Source: Paenibacillus faecalis
Lineage (GTDB): Bacteria; Bacillota; Bacilli; Paenibacillales; Paenibacillaceae
Direction of reading: 5' to 3'
DNA: 32,148 nucleotides
Assembly (NCBI RefSeq): GCF_900289175.1
Contig: NZ_LT985747.1
Span: 3,804,782-3,836,929 of the forward strand
Part shown: positions 9,759 through 18,717 of the stretch, in pieces
How the letters are laid out: every line of letters begins with the position of its first letter
Position numbering within the stretch: position 1 is the first letter of the stretch
The notes under the pieces: model-generated
Database searches by the model: none
Told to the model about the DNA's origin: nothing
Seen by the model: only the letters and a program-made list of their open reading frames with translations
Made by a program: the position numbers and the translations under genes

Positions 9759-12068
9759 TTATACCAGTTTTTTCGGAATGGATCGGCACTGGCGTAAAAA
9801 CTGCCTTTTTTCGGTACGGCTTAACGAAGACTCCATATATGCGGCTCGTTCCCACCGGTTTGCAAACAGCTGAATTTCCAAGCGAAGAGCCTCATCTTCT
9901 ATATGTAAAGATTGTATATAGGCTCTGGCTGTTATCCCCGGCTTCATCAAGCCGTACTTCTTCTCCAGCTTTTTCCACAGCTTGGCCGATCTTGCGATCA
10001 ATTGATCCCTCTCTGTAAGGGAAGGTGCAGATCGCTCTGCAGAAGCAGCCCTCTTCCTCCGCACGCCAACGAATAGGGGAACAAGTACAATCGGCAATAA
10101 CAGCAACACAATAACAAACGCTGTCAGAGGCTTCATACCTGTAATCCATGCGTAAGCAAAATCCGGTATGGATCGCAGTATTTCTATGAAACGGACAAAG
10201 GGATTCTGATCCATTCCCGACGATGCTACCTGTTCGGAAACGGGATTCATTCCCGCATTAAAACCCGGTGTAGGGTCGAAAGCAGCCCATCCCTCTCCCG
10301 GAAAATACACTTCCACCCAGGCATGTGCCTCTTCTGATGTAACCCGATACGTATCGGTTGTGCCCTCAATTTTTTCCCCTGGTGCAAATCCCATAACATA
10401 ACGGGCAGGAATGCCTTGGGTCCGCAAAAGAACAACCATCGCCGTTGCAAAATGCGTACAGTAGCCTTCCTTCGTTTCAAATAAAAAGTGATCGGTAAAA
10501 TCAAGTCCGGCCGGAGGGATAGTTGTATTTAAGGTATAGGCATACTTCTGTTCCAAATAGGATTCGACTGCCATGGCTTTTTCATACCTGCCGTTCATTC
10601 CGGCTGTAATATGTTCACCCAACTCTCGCACCCGCTGCGGCAAAGTATTCGGGAGCTGCAAATAAACATCAGTGATCGGTTCTGAATCAGGAACATCCGG
10701 GCTCAGCTTAAGCCTTTTAGGAGAGGACTGCAGTTCAGCCTCAATCGTATAACTGAAAATACGGCCCCCTTCTCCTTGAAAACGGAGACTGCCCGATACA
10801 GAGTCGGCTGTAATCTTGGGCTCCAGAACGTGACCATCACTTCCTTGCACTTCGATAATTTTCGTAACCGAGCCGCCTGAAAAAACGGGAAGACTCGAAA
10901 AGGGCGGTGCTGCCAGTGTTATTTTCTGAACAACCGGATTCATTGAATCTGTCCGCTGCTCCAATAAAAAACTTAAATCTTCATCGATTTCAACACTTGT
11001 TCCAGCCATTTCTCCAGCAATCCAGCGTCTTCCGTCATAATACTGAAGTGCTTCTCCTCGCCAATAGGAAGGAACAGGGGTTTTAGCCGTAAAAAAGAGC
11101 TCCCGGCTCGGCGTAAGCGGTCCTCCCAAATCTTGCGATAATGAACCGTACCCGGTTACACTTGCGCTATTCATAGATACACCTTCACCGGACAACGACA
11201 AAGACCAATCCTCAAATTTATCAAATATTTCAGCAATTGTAAGACCCGATCCCTCTCGGGCCGGAAGCAATTCCCCACCCGCACGCATCAGGCCAGGAAA
11301 TGAAACAGCGAGAAAAATAACACAAAAAAACCAGCCAGCTATTCTTATAAATCGAAGCTTCGAGCCGACTCCCTGAGTTTTCTCCCTTGTCTCCATGACC
11401 TCTTCATTCTTCAATTTAAGAAGCAACATCATCCCTTGGGCCGTGAATATGAAGATAGACGCCCTGAACATATCTTCATATACGGGCTGTTCAAGCCCCG
11501 ATTCCAGAACAGCCAAATAAATAATTGTTGCGCCCCCAAACAACCATACCGTCCTCCGATATAGAACCAGCATCCATACCGTGTATACCATAATTACCCA
11601 TCCAATGAGCAATAAAAGAACTCTCGTCTCTTCACTGAATTCACGAAAATGCCAAGTATTTAAAAACATATGGATATCCCGAGGCAACGTATCCTGCATA
11701 TATTCAACAAGCCATGTAAAGGGATGATTCGAGCCAAACAACTGGCTCCATAACAGCAGGATGACATAAGCATTTAACGGAAGCCACACCCATTCCCGAA
11801 TCGAAAAAATGCCCTGTAGCATCAAATAAACGGCAAGGATAAACAATGTCTCGAGTATAACGGTACTTTTCTCGTCTCCAAGGCCCTGCAGCGGAAGAAG
11901 CCACTCCATCATCAACCCGAAGATAGGCAAGCTGATGAGCAGCCTCATGCTTAACGGGCTGGGTGATGGGCGGAAAATCGTTTGGAATCGTATTAACGCT
12001 TGGTTCGATGGACGGTTTGACGAAAGATTTGACTTATTGGATAAGCTGTTGATATTCTCGATCCTCAT
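9759..12068 (-). CDS. Membrane protein with transglutaminase-like domain (TgpA type)
   Basis: About six hydrophobic segments occupy the first 220 residues. A large extracellular part then holds a transglutaminase-like papain-fold domain with the triad C537 (EGYCTHFATAM), H582 (EEAHAWVEVYF) and D598 (FDPTPG). One more membrane helix (TAFVIVLLLLPIVLVPLF) precedes a cytoplasmic DUF4129-like tail. The family normally sits beside a MoxR ATPase and a DUF58 protein, as here. Proposed roles are surface protein processing or cross-linking, but the substrate is unknown. The ATG at 12068 follows GGGAGAGGG and overlaps the DUF58 gene by 35 nt. A frame reaching further upstream is open but lacks support. 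The 769-residue length fits the family. Confidence 0.88.
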   Translation of the reverse strand: MRIENINSLSNKSNLSSNRPSNQALIRFQTIFRPSPSPLSMRLLISLPIFGLMMEWLLPLQGLGDEKSTVILETLFILAVYLMLQGIFSIREWVWLPLNAYVILLLWSQLFGSNHPFTWLVEYMQDTLPRDIHMFLNTWHFREFSEETRVLLLLIGWVIMVYTVWMLVLYRRTVWLFGGATIIYLAVLESGLEQPVYEDMFRASIFIFTAQGMMLLLKLKNEEVMETREKTQGVGSKLRFIRIAGWFFCVIFLAVSFPGLMRAGGELLPAREGSGLTIAEIFDKFEDWSLSLSGEGVSMNSASVTGYGSLSQDLGGPLTPSRELFFTAKTPVPSYWRGEALQYYDGRRWIAGEMAGTSVEIDEDLSFLLEQRTDSMNPVVQKITLAAPPFSSLPVFSGGSVTKIIEVQGSDGHVLEPKITADSVSGSLRFQGEGGRIFSYTIEAELQSSPKRLKLSPDVPDSEPITDVYLQLPNTLPQRVRELGEHITAGMNGRYEKAMAVESYLEQKYAYTLNTTIPPAGLDFTDHFLFETKEGYCTHFATAMVVLLRTQGIPARYVMGFAPGEKIEGTTDTYRVTSEEAHAWVEVYFPGEGWAAFDPTPGFNAGMNPVSEQVASSGMDQNPFVRFIEILRSIPDFAYAWITGMKPLTAFVIVLLLLPIVLVPLFVGVRRKRAASAERSAPSLTERDQLIARSAKLWKKLEKKYGLMKPGITARAYIQSLHIEDEALRLEIQLFANRWERAAYMESSLSRTEKRQFLRQCRSIPKKLV

Positions 12069-13359
12069 CACCCTCTCCCTGCAAGGTTCTAATTTCGTAT
12101 ACGTCTCCCCCGCTAATGTGGACCAATCGCCCCCCGGCACGCAAATACTGATCCTTCAATTCCAATACCTCACAGAAATTGCCCGTTTGCATAAGTTGTT
12201 CTGCATAAGTTTCAGCGGTCTGTTCACCTTCTTCGGGTGAAAGTGAATGACTTCCCGTATATGGTTCCGGTAACGGATCGGTACAATAAATAATTATTTT
12301 CCTGCCCATTGACAATATTTGAAGGGCCGATTTCATCAGATCGACATTCACACTGCCTGTTACAACGAGCAGTTCGGTTTCAAGATCCTCATCCGCTGCG
12401 GCACTCTCCAATATTTCCGCAGCCGAACCGCTGCAAGGCATAGACGGAACGGAGGCTAGTGGAAGCAGCATGTCGAAGTCCATCTCTTGCGTTCTGTCCA
12501 TTCGAACGGGCGCTCGTCCCGCTCCACCAATCCAAAGGGACGATGTTCCAAATGTCAACGATGAGGCATATATTAGCCCTGCTGAAGCTTTAATCGCATC
12601 TTCGAAAGAGGTATCCGATTTTGAAGCGCCGAAATCCGGATACCCATCCTGGGATGTAACCAAAATAATGCTTCTGTTCGCACTGCGCCCCGGCTGAGGG
12701 AGAAAAGTTTGCAACCTGCCAAGACGGGCCGAGTTTTTCCAATGTATCCGGTTTAAAGGATCGCCGGGCACATATTCCCTTATCTCAGATCCCGGCAGTC
12801 CAGAGAGAAAAGGACGATAGACGCTTAGAATTTCTTCATCCGATCCGAAGGGGATATCCTGCATACCTCGAATGCTAAGCGGTCGAGGCAAGACGGTCAG
12901 TTCTGCGGGACTCACTACTTTTCTGCTTGCCCGAAACCACCCAAACAGATCCCCCCATTCAAGCGTCGTATCTGCAGATGTCCAGCTTCCTCGCGTTAAA
13001 TTTTCAATGGAATAGGAGTAGCTGACCGAACGGCGAAACCCCGGAAACCATAACTTGCGGATTTGAACCCCACCAATTTCCTCCGTCATCATGATCCACG
13101 GCAGCGGCATAAAACTTTTAAAACGAATGGTGACCATAATCTCTGTATCCTCCCCGGCATACAGATATGAAGGAGAAATGTCTCGCTGAACAGTCAGATG
13201 AGAAGGTCCCAGAGCTTGTATAAGCAATCCATTGACTAACATGGCGCTGCAAAGCCACCAAATAAACTGCAAAGATGGACCACCTAGCCAAATATACAGT
13301 CCCCAGCTGACCAGCCATATACATAAAGCTCTCCCCCACTCCAACTGGCGGCGGCTCAC
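12034..13359 (-). CDS. DUF58 domain protein
   Basis: Two N-terminal hydrophobic helices are followed by a beta-rich region and the DUF58 core motif YVPGDPLNRIHWKNSARLGR, which is diagnostic. The rest resembles a von Willebrand A-like fold. DUF58 proteins are thought to work with MoxR AAA+ ATPases as substrate or adaptor partners, possibly in assembly of surface or membrane complexes. The start is GTG, preceded by GGGGGG about 6 nt upstream. Its first base overlaps the MoxR stop in a GTGA arrangement (4 nt), implying translational coupling. The length is 441 residues. Confidence 0.9.
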   Translation of the reverse strand: MSRRQLEWGRALCIWLVSWGLYIWLGGPSLQFIWWLCSAMLVNGLLIQALGPSHLTVQRDISPSYLYAGEDTEIMVTIRFKSFMPLPWIMMTEEIGGVQIRKLWFPGFRRSVSYSYSIENLTRGSWTSADTTLEWGDLFGWFRASRKVVSPAELTVLPRPLSIRGMQDIPFGSDEEILSVYRPFLSGLPGSEIREYVPGDPLNRIHWKNSARLGRLQTFLPQPGRSANRSIILVTSQDGYPDFGASKSDTSFEDAIKASAGLIYASSLTFGTSSLWIGGAGRAPVRMDRTQEMDFDMLLPLASVPSMPCSGSAAEILESAAADEDLETELLVVTGSVNVDLMKSALQILSMGRKIIIYCTDPLPEPYTGSHSLSPEEGEQTAETYAEQLMQTGNFCEVLELKDQYLRAGGRLVHISGGDVYEIRTLQGEGDEDREYQQLIQ

Positions 13360-14357
13360 AACTGTCCCCCCTTTCGGCTGCGCTGACGCGGAAGTTCAAA
13401 CGATTTGATCAGCTTCTCAACCGTATCCATCTGCCCCAATCCCGCTGCACGCGCATCATGTCCCAAATGAATCCGGTGGGCTAATACGGGCCCCGCTACC
13501 CGCAGACAATCATCCGGAATAACATACATACGCCCATCCATGAAGGCAGCTGCCTGGGAAGCCCGCATCCAAGCTAATGTTCCTCGCGGGCTGATCCCCA
13601 GCCGTACCCCCTTGTATTTACGGGAAGCATCGGCTACTGCAACCAAATATTTTTTTATACTCTCATCAACATAAACCTGGGCCGCCATCCGCTGCATAGA
13701 TACCATTTCAGAATCGGCCATCAACGGTTTTACCGTTTCAAGCGGCTTTCGGTTGTATCCACGTTCAAGCATTACCATCTCGTTCTCCGTTCCCGGATAG
13801 CCAAGAGATAAGCGCATTAAAAACCGATCCATCTGCGCTTCTGGCAAACGGCTCGTTCCCTCAAACTCATACGGATTTTGCGTTGCCAATAGAAAAAATG
13901 GCGAGGGCAGCGGATAGCTTCGCCCATCCACCGTAACCATGCCCTCCTCCATCGCTTCGAGCAAAGCCGATTGAGCACGCGGTGACGCGCGGTTGATCTC
14001 ATCGGCCAACACAATGTTTGAAAGCACGGGGCCGGGCCTAAACTCAAATTCACCAGTATGAGGGTAATATACCGAAGCTCCGGTAATATCCCCTGGCATC
14101 AAATCATATGTAAATTGAATCCGCCCAAAATCACAGCCAAGACATGCAGCAACAGAACGTACCAGCATGGTCTTTCCTACCCCGGGCACATCTTCAAGCA
14201 GCACATGCCCTCCCGCAAGCATGGCGATGATGGTTAATCGAATTTGTTCTTGATGACCGACAATGACACTGCCAACCTTTTTCACAACTCTTTCCAGCAG
14301 TTCAGGAGCCCACTCCGGATATGAAATCTCCTCCTGATAAATAGATGAATTTAACAA
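13356..14357 (-). CDS. MoxR-family AAA+ ATPase
   Basis: This is a cytoplasmic AAA+ ATPase. Walker A is LLEDVPGVGKT (about residue 60), Walker B NIVLADEINRA, and sensor 1 is in FLLATQNP. The ASPRAQSALLEAMEEG and EAQMDRFLM blocks are hallmarks of MoxR. It probably acts as a chaperone-like remodeller for the DUF58 and transglutaminase partners that overlap it downstream. Start choice: no ATG is available. A TTG at 14366 directly abuts the GGAGG site (14367-14371), while a second TTG at 14357 lies at the ideal 9-nt spacing and is preferred, giving 333 residues. No convincing promoter was found in the 200 nt upstream. Confidence 0.92.
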   Translation of the reverse strand: MLNSSIYQEEISYPEWAPELLERVVKKVGSVIVGHQEQIRLTIIAMLAGGHVLLEDVPGVGKTMLVRSVAACLGCDFGRIQFTYDLMPGDITGASVYYPHTGEFEFRPGPVLSNIVLADEINRASPRAQSALLEAMEEGMVTVDGRSYPLPSPFFLLATQNPYEFEGTSRLPEAQMDRFLMRLSLGYPGTENEMVMLERGYNRKPLETVKPLMADSEMVSMQRMAAQVYVDESIKKYLVAVADASRKYKGVRLGISPRGTLAWMRASQAAAFMDGRMYVIPDDCLRVAGPVLAHRIHLGHDARAAGLGQMDTVEKLIKSFELPRQRSRKGGQL

Positions 14358-14561
14358 TGGCTTCAACCTCCGCTTCCTCTCCTGCTCATTTTTGCAGGAA
14401 AAGCTTTATAAAAAACGATTCTATGAATAGGTTTTCCAAGAAAGCGGAAAGATAGACTACCAAAATAGTTAATTTTTAAGATGTGCATCATAAAAGCAAG
14501 CGAAAAGGCCAAAGGGGGTTTCCAGACTATAATCTGCTGAAAAACTAGCAGCTGAAATCAA

Positions 14562-14600
14562 AAAAGTGGCGATACAGAGGGTTCCTGTATCGCCACTTTT
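14562..14600 (-). terminator. Strong intrinsic terminator after ndh
   Basis: A perfect 16-bp stem, AAAAGTGGCGATACAG (14562-14577) with its complement at 14585-14600 and a 7-nt loop, ends in U runs on both strands. It is placed to end the ndh transcript and could work in both directions. Apart from this hairpin and a small CTGGGTTAACCAG palindrome near 14677-14689, no gene is seen in the 330 nt between the MoxR and ndh genes. Confidence 0.88.
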
Positions 14601-14690
14601 GTTCAGAACGAGCTATATCTTCCGTGTTTTGTCCACTTTTGAGATAACCCTTTGCTTTATAGGTTTTTACCTTTTACTGGGTTAACCAGC

Positions 14691-15869
14691 TTAGTATGCC
14701 AGCGTAAACAGACCTTTAATATGGGATAAGTAACGCAGATTACTTGCTTCTTTCATCATCGTAGCAGGTAAACCTTTAAGCTGGGTTTTGTTCGCACCGA
14801 TCGTTCCGATCGCGTCTTTACGGCCCAAGCTTCCCAGTGTTCCCGAGAACACAGGAACGAATGAAGCCATAACCCCGCCTTTGGAATAAGCGTACATGTT
14901 GTATCCGACAAGCTCGCCCATCTGCCAGGCCAGCTGCGCTGTCGGAGGATATGGACGTCCTTCAGGACCCATAACTACCGCGCTGTCCCCAGCCATAAAC
15001 ACCTCCGGATGAGAGGATGACTGAAGGAACTCATTCACTACGCCACGGCCACGGTTCACTTCAATGCCACAATTCGCAACGACAGCATTGCCCTGTACAC
15101 CGCCTGTCCATACCAGTGTACTTGTTTCAAGGGTGCTTCCATCCTTGAGTTCAACCGTAGTTCCATCCACTTTCGTGATCGGCAGGCCGGTCAGGAAGGT
15201 TACACCGCGGTTTTGAAGGCTTGTCGTTGCACGATCAACCAGCTCTGGTGGAAAGCCTGGCAGGATCGAAGGCGCAGCCTCAACGCAGTATAGATTGATC
15301 TCATCAGGAGAAATGCCATACTTCCGAGCCAGCTCGCTCTTCATATCAGCATACTCACCAATAAGCTCAACCCCCGTCAAGCCGCCGCCGCCAACAACGA
15401 TGGTCGCATCCGCTTTGTTTTTCGTTTTGCTGTATTCTGCAATTCGTTTTTCCACATGCGCGCGCAAGCGGTTAGCGTCATTAACTGATTTGAGGATAAA
15501 ACTGTTTTCCTGAAGTCCGGGAATGCCAAAAAATGCGGTTTCGCTGCCCAATGCAACAACCAGCATATCGTAAGTAAATTGACCTCCGTCTTCCAAAGAC
15601 ACAGAGCGCTCATCGGGCTTGATTTCCTTTACCGTACCGATGCGCAGATCAACGTTAGCATGACGAAGCAGCTTCTCAAGCGGAAGGGCAACCGCCTTCT
15701 CCGCTATGTTGCCTGCAGCCAGACGATGCAGTTCTGTAATGATCTGGTGAGTCGGGAAACGGTTAACCAACGTAATTTTAGCGTCATTCACGCCAAAGTG
15801 CTCCCGGGCGGAAAGAGCGCTCAGCAGTCCGCCATAGCCTCCGCCTAAGATTAATATATGTTTAGACAT
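14691..15869 (-). CDS. ndh: Type II NADH dehydrogenase (NDH-2)
   Basis: This is a single-subunit, non-proton-pumping NADH:quinone oxidoreductase bound to the inner face of the membrane. It has an FAD dinucleotide fold at the N terminus (ILILGGGYGG), a second NAD-binding fold near residue 160 (VVGGGGLTGVE), the AGDSAVV FAD-closing motif, and the PTAQLAWQMG quinone-side motif. A short hydrophobic tail (IKGLFTLAY) may aid membrane attachment. Two ATGs exist; the one at 15869 is 6 nt from GGAGG while the one at 15875 touches it, so 15869 is preferred (392 residues). The DUF1641 gene lies 33 nt upstream, matching the yjlC-ndh operon of Bacillus subtilis. Confidence 0.93.
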   Translation of the reverse strand: MSKHILILGGGYGGLLSALSAREHFGVNDAKITLVNRFPTHQIITELHRLAAGNIAEKAVALPLEKLLRHANVDLRIGTVKEIKPDERSVSLEDGGQFTYDMLVVALGSETAFFGIPGLQENSFILKSVNDANRLRAHVEKRIAEYSKTKNKADATIVVGGGGLTGVELIGEYADMKSELARKYGISPDEINLYCVEAAPSILPGFPPELVDRATTSLQNRGVTFLTGLPITKVDGTTVELKDGSTLETSTLVWTGGVQGNAVVANCGIEVNRGRGVVNEFLQSSSHPEVFMAGDSAVVMGPEGRPYPPTAQLAWQMGELVGYNMYAYSKGGVMASFVPVFSGTLGSLGRKDAIGTIGANKTQLKGLPATMMKEASNLRYLSHIKGLFTLAY

Positions 15870-15902
15870 GACCATCCTCCATTCTTCGAATCTTTCATGT
15901 AA

Positions 15903-16370
15903 TTAGCGCTTGTTCTGCTGGTCGCGTTCATTCAAAACGTCCATAAAAGCCTGTGCGTAGCGCAGACCTTTTTGAACCTGAGGGTCCTTCAGCATCTTCA
16001 TAAGACCAAATACGCTGATCGGCGCCTGATCATTCTGAGCATGTACACGATCACCCGCTTCGATCGCTGCGGAAGCTGCACTTTTCAGCGAATCCGTTAC
16101 AGGCTTCGTAAACCCGGTTAACGAGGCCATGGTATCTTCCGCAAGCACCGGGTCAGTAGCTACCGATTTACCAAAATCATAGGCTTTCATAAAGAACGTT
16201 AGCATTTCAGTAAGCTTAGGAAGATTATCCACAAGAATAGTCAGCGATTCCTGAACTTCCGGCTTCATCAATTGGTCGAATACATCAAGGCGGTCCGAAA
16301 CCGGAGCTCCAAGATTTTCAGCAACGGTCTCTGAAGCTTCAGATTGCTGCTGGCGGGATGTTTCTGTCAT
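15903..16370 (-). CDS. yjlC: DUF1641 protein, YjlC-like
   Basis: The protein is about 155 residues and mostly helical. A C-terminal DUF1641 region holds the family pattern GLMKMLKDPQVQKGLRYAQAF. It has no enzymatic motif or signal peptide. The ATG at 16370 follows GGAGG at 8-nt spacing. The frame is open 30 codons further upstream, but that part lacks a ribosome site. In Bacillus subtilis YjlC is encoded directly before ndh and shares its Rex-controlled transcript. The same order is seen here, so a role in NDH-2 function or assembly is likely but unproven. Confidence 0.85.
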   Translation of the reverse strand: MTETSRQQQSEASETVAENLGAPVSDRLDVFDQLMKPEVQESLTILVDNLPKLTEMLTFFMKAYDFGKSVATDPVLAEDTMASLTGFTKPVTDSLKSAASAAIEAGDRVHAQNDQAPISVFGLMKMLKDPQVQKGLRYAQAFMDVLNERDQQNKR

Positions 16371-16511
16371 TAGAATTGCCTCCTTTACTTTAAATAAGTT
16401 CCCAAGAAGAACCTGGCGGCAAAATGAACCGATTACTTGTAATTTTAGGATAACCGGCATCTATTATGCATCACTGTTTAAAAGCGAGAATTTTTATAAA
16501 TCTCTGCCGCG

Positions 16512-16536
16512 CCAAAACAAAGCAGGGGTGAGTCTC
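16512..16536 (-). terminator. Weak hairpin after the deacetylase gene
   Basis: The minus strand has GGGG and CCCC arms around AGACTCA, followed by a U-rich TGCTTTGTTTT. It lies about 110 nt past the deacetylase stop, inside what may also be the DUF1641 leader. It is a possible weak terminator. Confidence 0.3.
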
Positions 16537-16565
16537 CCCCTCCTTTATTAACACGTTCATTGGGA

Positions 16566-16583
16566 TTGTGATAAATATCTCTA
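16566..16583. promoter_or_regulatory. Candidate Rex-type redox operator
   Basis: TTGTGA-TAAATA-TCTCTA matches 10 of 12 half-site positions of the Rex consensus (TTGTGA-N6-TCACAA). It lies about 200 nt upstream of the yjlC-ndh pair, a classic Rex target in Bacillus subtilis. On the minus strand a weak TTATCA overlaps it. The second half-site is poor and the distance is long, so the call is tentative. Confidence 0.35.
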
Positions 16584-16643
16584 ACATCTATTAGTCTATA
16601 ACTTGTGTAACATAATTACAAACATAAAATGCAATAAATATGT

Positions 16644-17957
16644 CTATAAAGTTACAATTTTGTATATGTCCTCTCCTGAAACGACATCCTGAACAGGATG
16701 TCCCGATATTTTCAACATATCACGAATCGGAACCCATACCGTATGACCGATAAATTGAACCCTAGATTCATTGGATTTCGAAGCTCCGCTTAGCGTCATG
16801 GTTCCCTTGTTAGGGTCTGCCTCCCATCGAGTACCTGTCAAGGAAACTTGAACCAACTTACCCTTTGACTCCCATAACACATCTCCCCCCAGCCGCTCAA
16901 CCGCCATTCGCAAAGGAACCATATGTTTTCCATCCTCCAACCGATACTCACCCGGAGCAAACTCTGTTGAAAACCCGCCCATATCTACAGCCAGTGTTTT
17001 TCCCTGTTTAAACAAGGCCGCGTTCGGTACGACGTTCTCTGCAATCCAACGCGATCCCGGCTGCTTTTTTTTCGGCTTAATCTTGTTTTGGAGCTTGAAC
17101 TGTACAGGCTTCATATCAGGTGTCAACACATCGAATTGATATCCTTTACTTTTATAAAAAGCAATAATGCCGGGGAGCGCTTTCACTGTTTCTTTATGCC
17201 CTGCCCCGTCATGCAGCAGAACGATCGCCTCATTACTGTTCGCGGGGGCTGTTGCACCTTTCAAAATCTCCGCTGCCGGAACTCCTCGCCTTTTGGAATC
17301 ACGACTGTCCACATTCCAGTCAAACACCTGGTATCCTCCCTGCTTCAGCAATCGAAAATAAGTTTCATCAAAGTTGCCAGCCGTTCCCCCAGGAGCTCTT
17401 ACAAGCTGTGGTCTGACACCAGTAATCAGTCTTACGGTCTCTTCCGTTTGCTTAATCTGTCTCCAAAACTCATAAAAACTCTCATAGAGTTTGCTGTATT
17501 CATGATCATATGTATGATTGCCAATGGCATGCCCCTCCTCATGTATTCTTGCAATGAATTCCGGACGGGCTTTAGCCTGCTCACCAAGCACGAAAAATGT
17601 TGCCTTAACATTCGCTTTCTTTAATATATCAAGCACCTCTCCCGTCAGATCGGAAGGACCATCATCAAAGGTGAGGTATACTTTTTTACCCGATTTTTTC
17701 TTCTCCTTAACAGGGGCAGGTGCAGAGGCAAAAGCTGGCTTCGCCATGACAGAGGCAGCAGCGCTGTATATTTCTTTTCCAGGCTTCGTACGAACTTCTT
17801 CAGAGGATGATAGTGCTTCTTGCGCCTCTTCAGCGTGCGATACTTGGATCGGGGAATGTCCTGGCTGCAAAGAAATCCCGATTCCGGTCATTATAAAAAT
17901 AACGGCAAAAGCACATAAAATTGCGATACGAATAAACGCTGCTATATTTTTATACAT
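16644..17957 (-). CDS. Secreted polysaccharide deacetylase with C-terminal stalk domain
   Basis: This is a membrane-anchored or secreted NodB-family carbohydrate esterase (CE4), probably deacetylating peptidoglycan or another wall glycan. Residues about 8-30 form a signal anchor, and a Ser/Ala/Lys linker reaches residue 90. The NodB motifs follow: TFDDGPS (D98, D99), NHTYDH (H148, H152 metal ligands), RAPGG, DWNVDS and LLHDGAGH. The last 110 residues resemble the copper-amine-oxidase N-terminal domain (PMVPLR-like HMVPLRMAVERLGG and VWVPIRDML), a common surface or wall-binding stalk in Paenibacillus. The start ATG has GGAGG at 8 nt. The substrate is not determinable from sequence. Confidence 0.92.
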   Translation of the reverse strand: MYKNIAAFIRIAILCAFAVIFIMTGIGISLQPGHSPIQVSHAEEAQEALSSSEEVRTKPGKEIYSAAASVMAKPAFASAPAPVKEKKKSGKKVYLTFDDGPSDLTGEVLDILKKANVKATFFVLGEQAKARPEFIARIHEEGHAIGNHTYDHEYSKLYESFYEFWRQIKQTEETVRLITGVRPQLVRAPGGTAGNFDETYFRLLKQGGYQVFDWNVDSRDSKRRGVPAAEILKGATAPANSNEAIVLLHDGAGHKETVKALPGIIAFYKSKGYQFDVLTPDMKPVQFKLQNKIKPKKKQPGSRWIAENVVPNAALFKQGKTLAVDMGGFSTEFAPGEYRLEDGKHMVPLRMAVERLGGDVLWESKGKLVQVSLTGTRWEADPNKGTMTLSGASKSNESRVQFIGHTVWVPIRDMLKISGHPVQDVVSGEDIYKIVTL

Positions 17958-18004
17958 TTAATCTACCTCCACCATTTCTACGAGCCTGGTTTGGCTTCTG
18001 ATAG

Positions 18005-18010
18005 ATTATA
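18005..18010 (-). promoter_or_regulatory. Possible -10 box of the deacetylase gene
   Basis: A TATAAT on the minus strand lies about 50 nt before the start codon, just past the peroxiredoxin terminator. The -35 region is only T-rich, so the promoter is uncertain. Confidence 0.35.
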
Positions 18011-18040
18011 TGGAGCATTCTTCAAAAAAAGACTTCCTAA

Positions 18041-18089
18041 AAAGAAAAGCGGCCCCCATCTTGTTTTTACAAGCATGAGGACCGCGCTT
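18041..18089 (-). terminator. Intrinsic terminator of the peroxiredoxin gene
   Basis: On the minus strand a long imperfect stem starts AAGCGCGGTCCTCATGCTTG and folds back over an A/T loop onto 18047-18064. It is followed by CTTTTCTTTTT. It begins about 12 nt past the stop codon. Confidence 0.8.
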
Positions 18090-18100
18090 ATTCGATCAGA

Positions 18101-18571
18101 TTATGACTGTACAGCTTGAAGCACCTCTTCAGCATGACCGGCAACCTTTACTTTCCGCCATTCCTTTACAAGCTTTCCTTCTTCATCGATCAGAAAGGTA
18201 GAGCGGACAATTCCTTCGAATTCACGTCCGTACATTTTTTTCAGCTGCCATACCCCAAACATCAGACTGACTTTGTGATCTTCGTCGGATAATAGCAGGA
18301 AAGGAAGATCGTGCTTTTGAATAAATTTATGATGCGACTTCAGAGGGTCCGGGCTTATGCCAAGAACAACAGCTCCTGCCTGCTGAATCTCACCGTATAG
18401 ATCCCTGAAGCTGCATGCCTCGTTCGTACAACCAGGCGTCATATTTTTCGGATAAAAATAAACGATCACCTTTTTCCCACGAAAATCGCTCAAAGATACT
18501 TGCTCGCCGTTGGAAGCCGGAAGAGTGAAATCCGGAACTACATTTCCGATCTGCACTTGAGTTTGGTTCAT
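18101..18571 (-). CDS. bcp: Thioredoxin-dependent peroxiredoxin, Bcp/PrxQ type
   Basis: It reduces hydrogen peroxide and organic hydroperoxides in the cytoplasm using thioredoxin. The thioredoxin-fold active site is TPGCTNEACSF, with peroxidatic C48 and resolving C53 five residues apart, the hallmark of the Bcp/PrxQ class. The YFYPKNMTPGC lead-in and the STFLID motif with its preceding Arg fit too. Length 156 is standard. The ATG lies about 13 nt after AGGAG, slightly far; a closer ATG is in another frame. The gene is transcribed divergently from the LCP gene over overlapping promoters. Confidence 0.95.
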   Translation of the reverse strand: MNQTQVQIGNVVPDFTLPASNGEQVSLSDFRGKKVIVYFYPKNMTPGCTNEACSFRDLYGEIQQAGAVVLGISPDPLKSHHKFIQKHDLPFLLLSDEDHKVSLMFGVWQLKKMYGREFEGIVRSTFLIDEEGKLVKEWRKVKVAGHAEEVLQAVQS

Positions 18572-18619
18572 TTTGTAAGCTCATCTCCTTTTTTTATAAC
18601 AGGCTTTGCCTGTTAATAA

Positions 18620-18648
18620 TTGATTGTCATTTCGAAAAAAATTATAAT
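18620..18648 (+). promoter_or_regulatory. Promoter of the LCP gene
   Basis: TTGATT (18620-18625), a 17-nt spacer and a perfect TATAAT (18643-18648) lie 70 nt before the start codon. The -10 shares ATTATAAT with the divergent peroxiredoxin promoter. Confidence 0.7.
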
Positions 18649-18670
18649 AGAATGAATGCAGTTTATTCAA
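18641..18670 (-). promoter_or_regulatory. Promoter of the peroxiredoxin gene
   Basis: On the minus strand TTGAAT (18665-18670) lies 18 nt from TATAAT (18641-18646). This -10 box overlaps the -10 of the LCP promoter on the other strand, so polymerase cannot occupy both at once. Confidence 0.6.
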
Positions 18671-18717
18671 ATATGATACTTAACTATTCACAAGCGTAAT
18701 CCGAAAGGAAGAACTCA

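Noticed and set aside
14534..14600. Mobile-element end suggested by nearby inverted repeats
   Set aside because: The large stem has terminator geometry with U runs; no transposase, target duplication or second copy is seen in the window.
18618..18655. PerR or Fur box near the peroxiredoxin promoter
   Set aside because: Only one half resembles either consensus (TTATAAT or ATTGTCA); the second half does not match, so no box is claimed.
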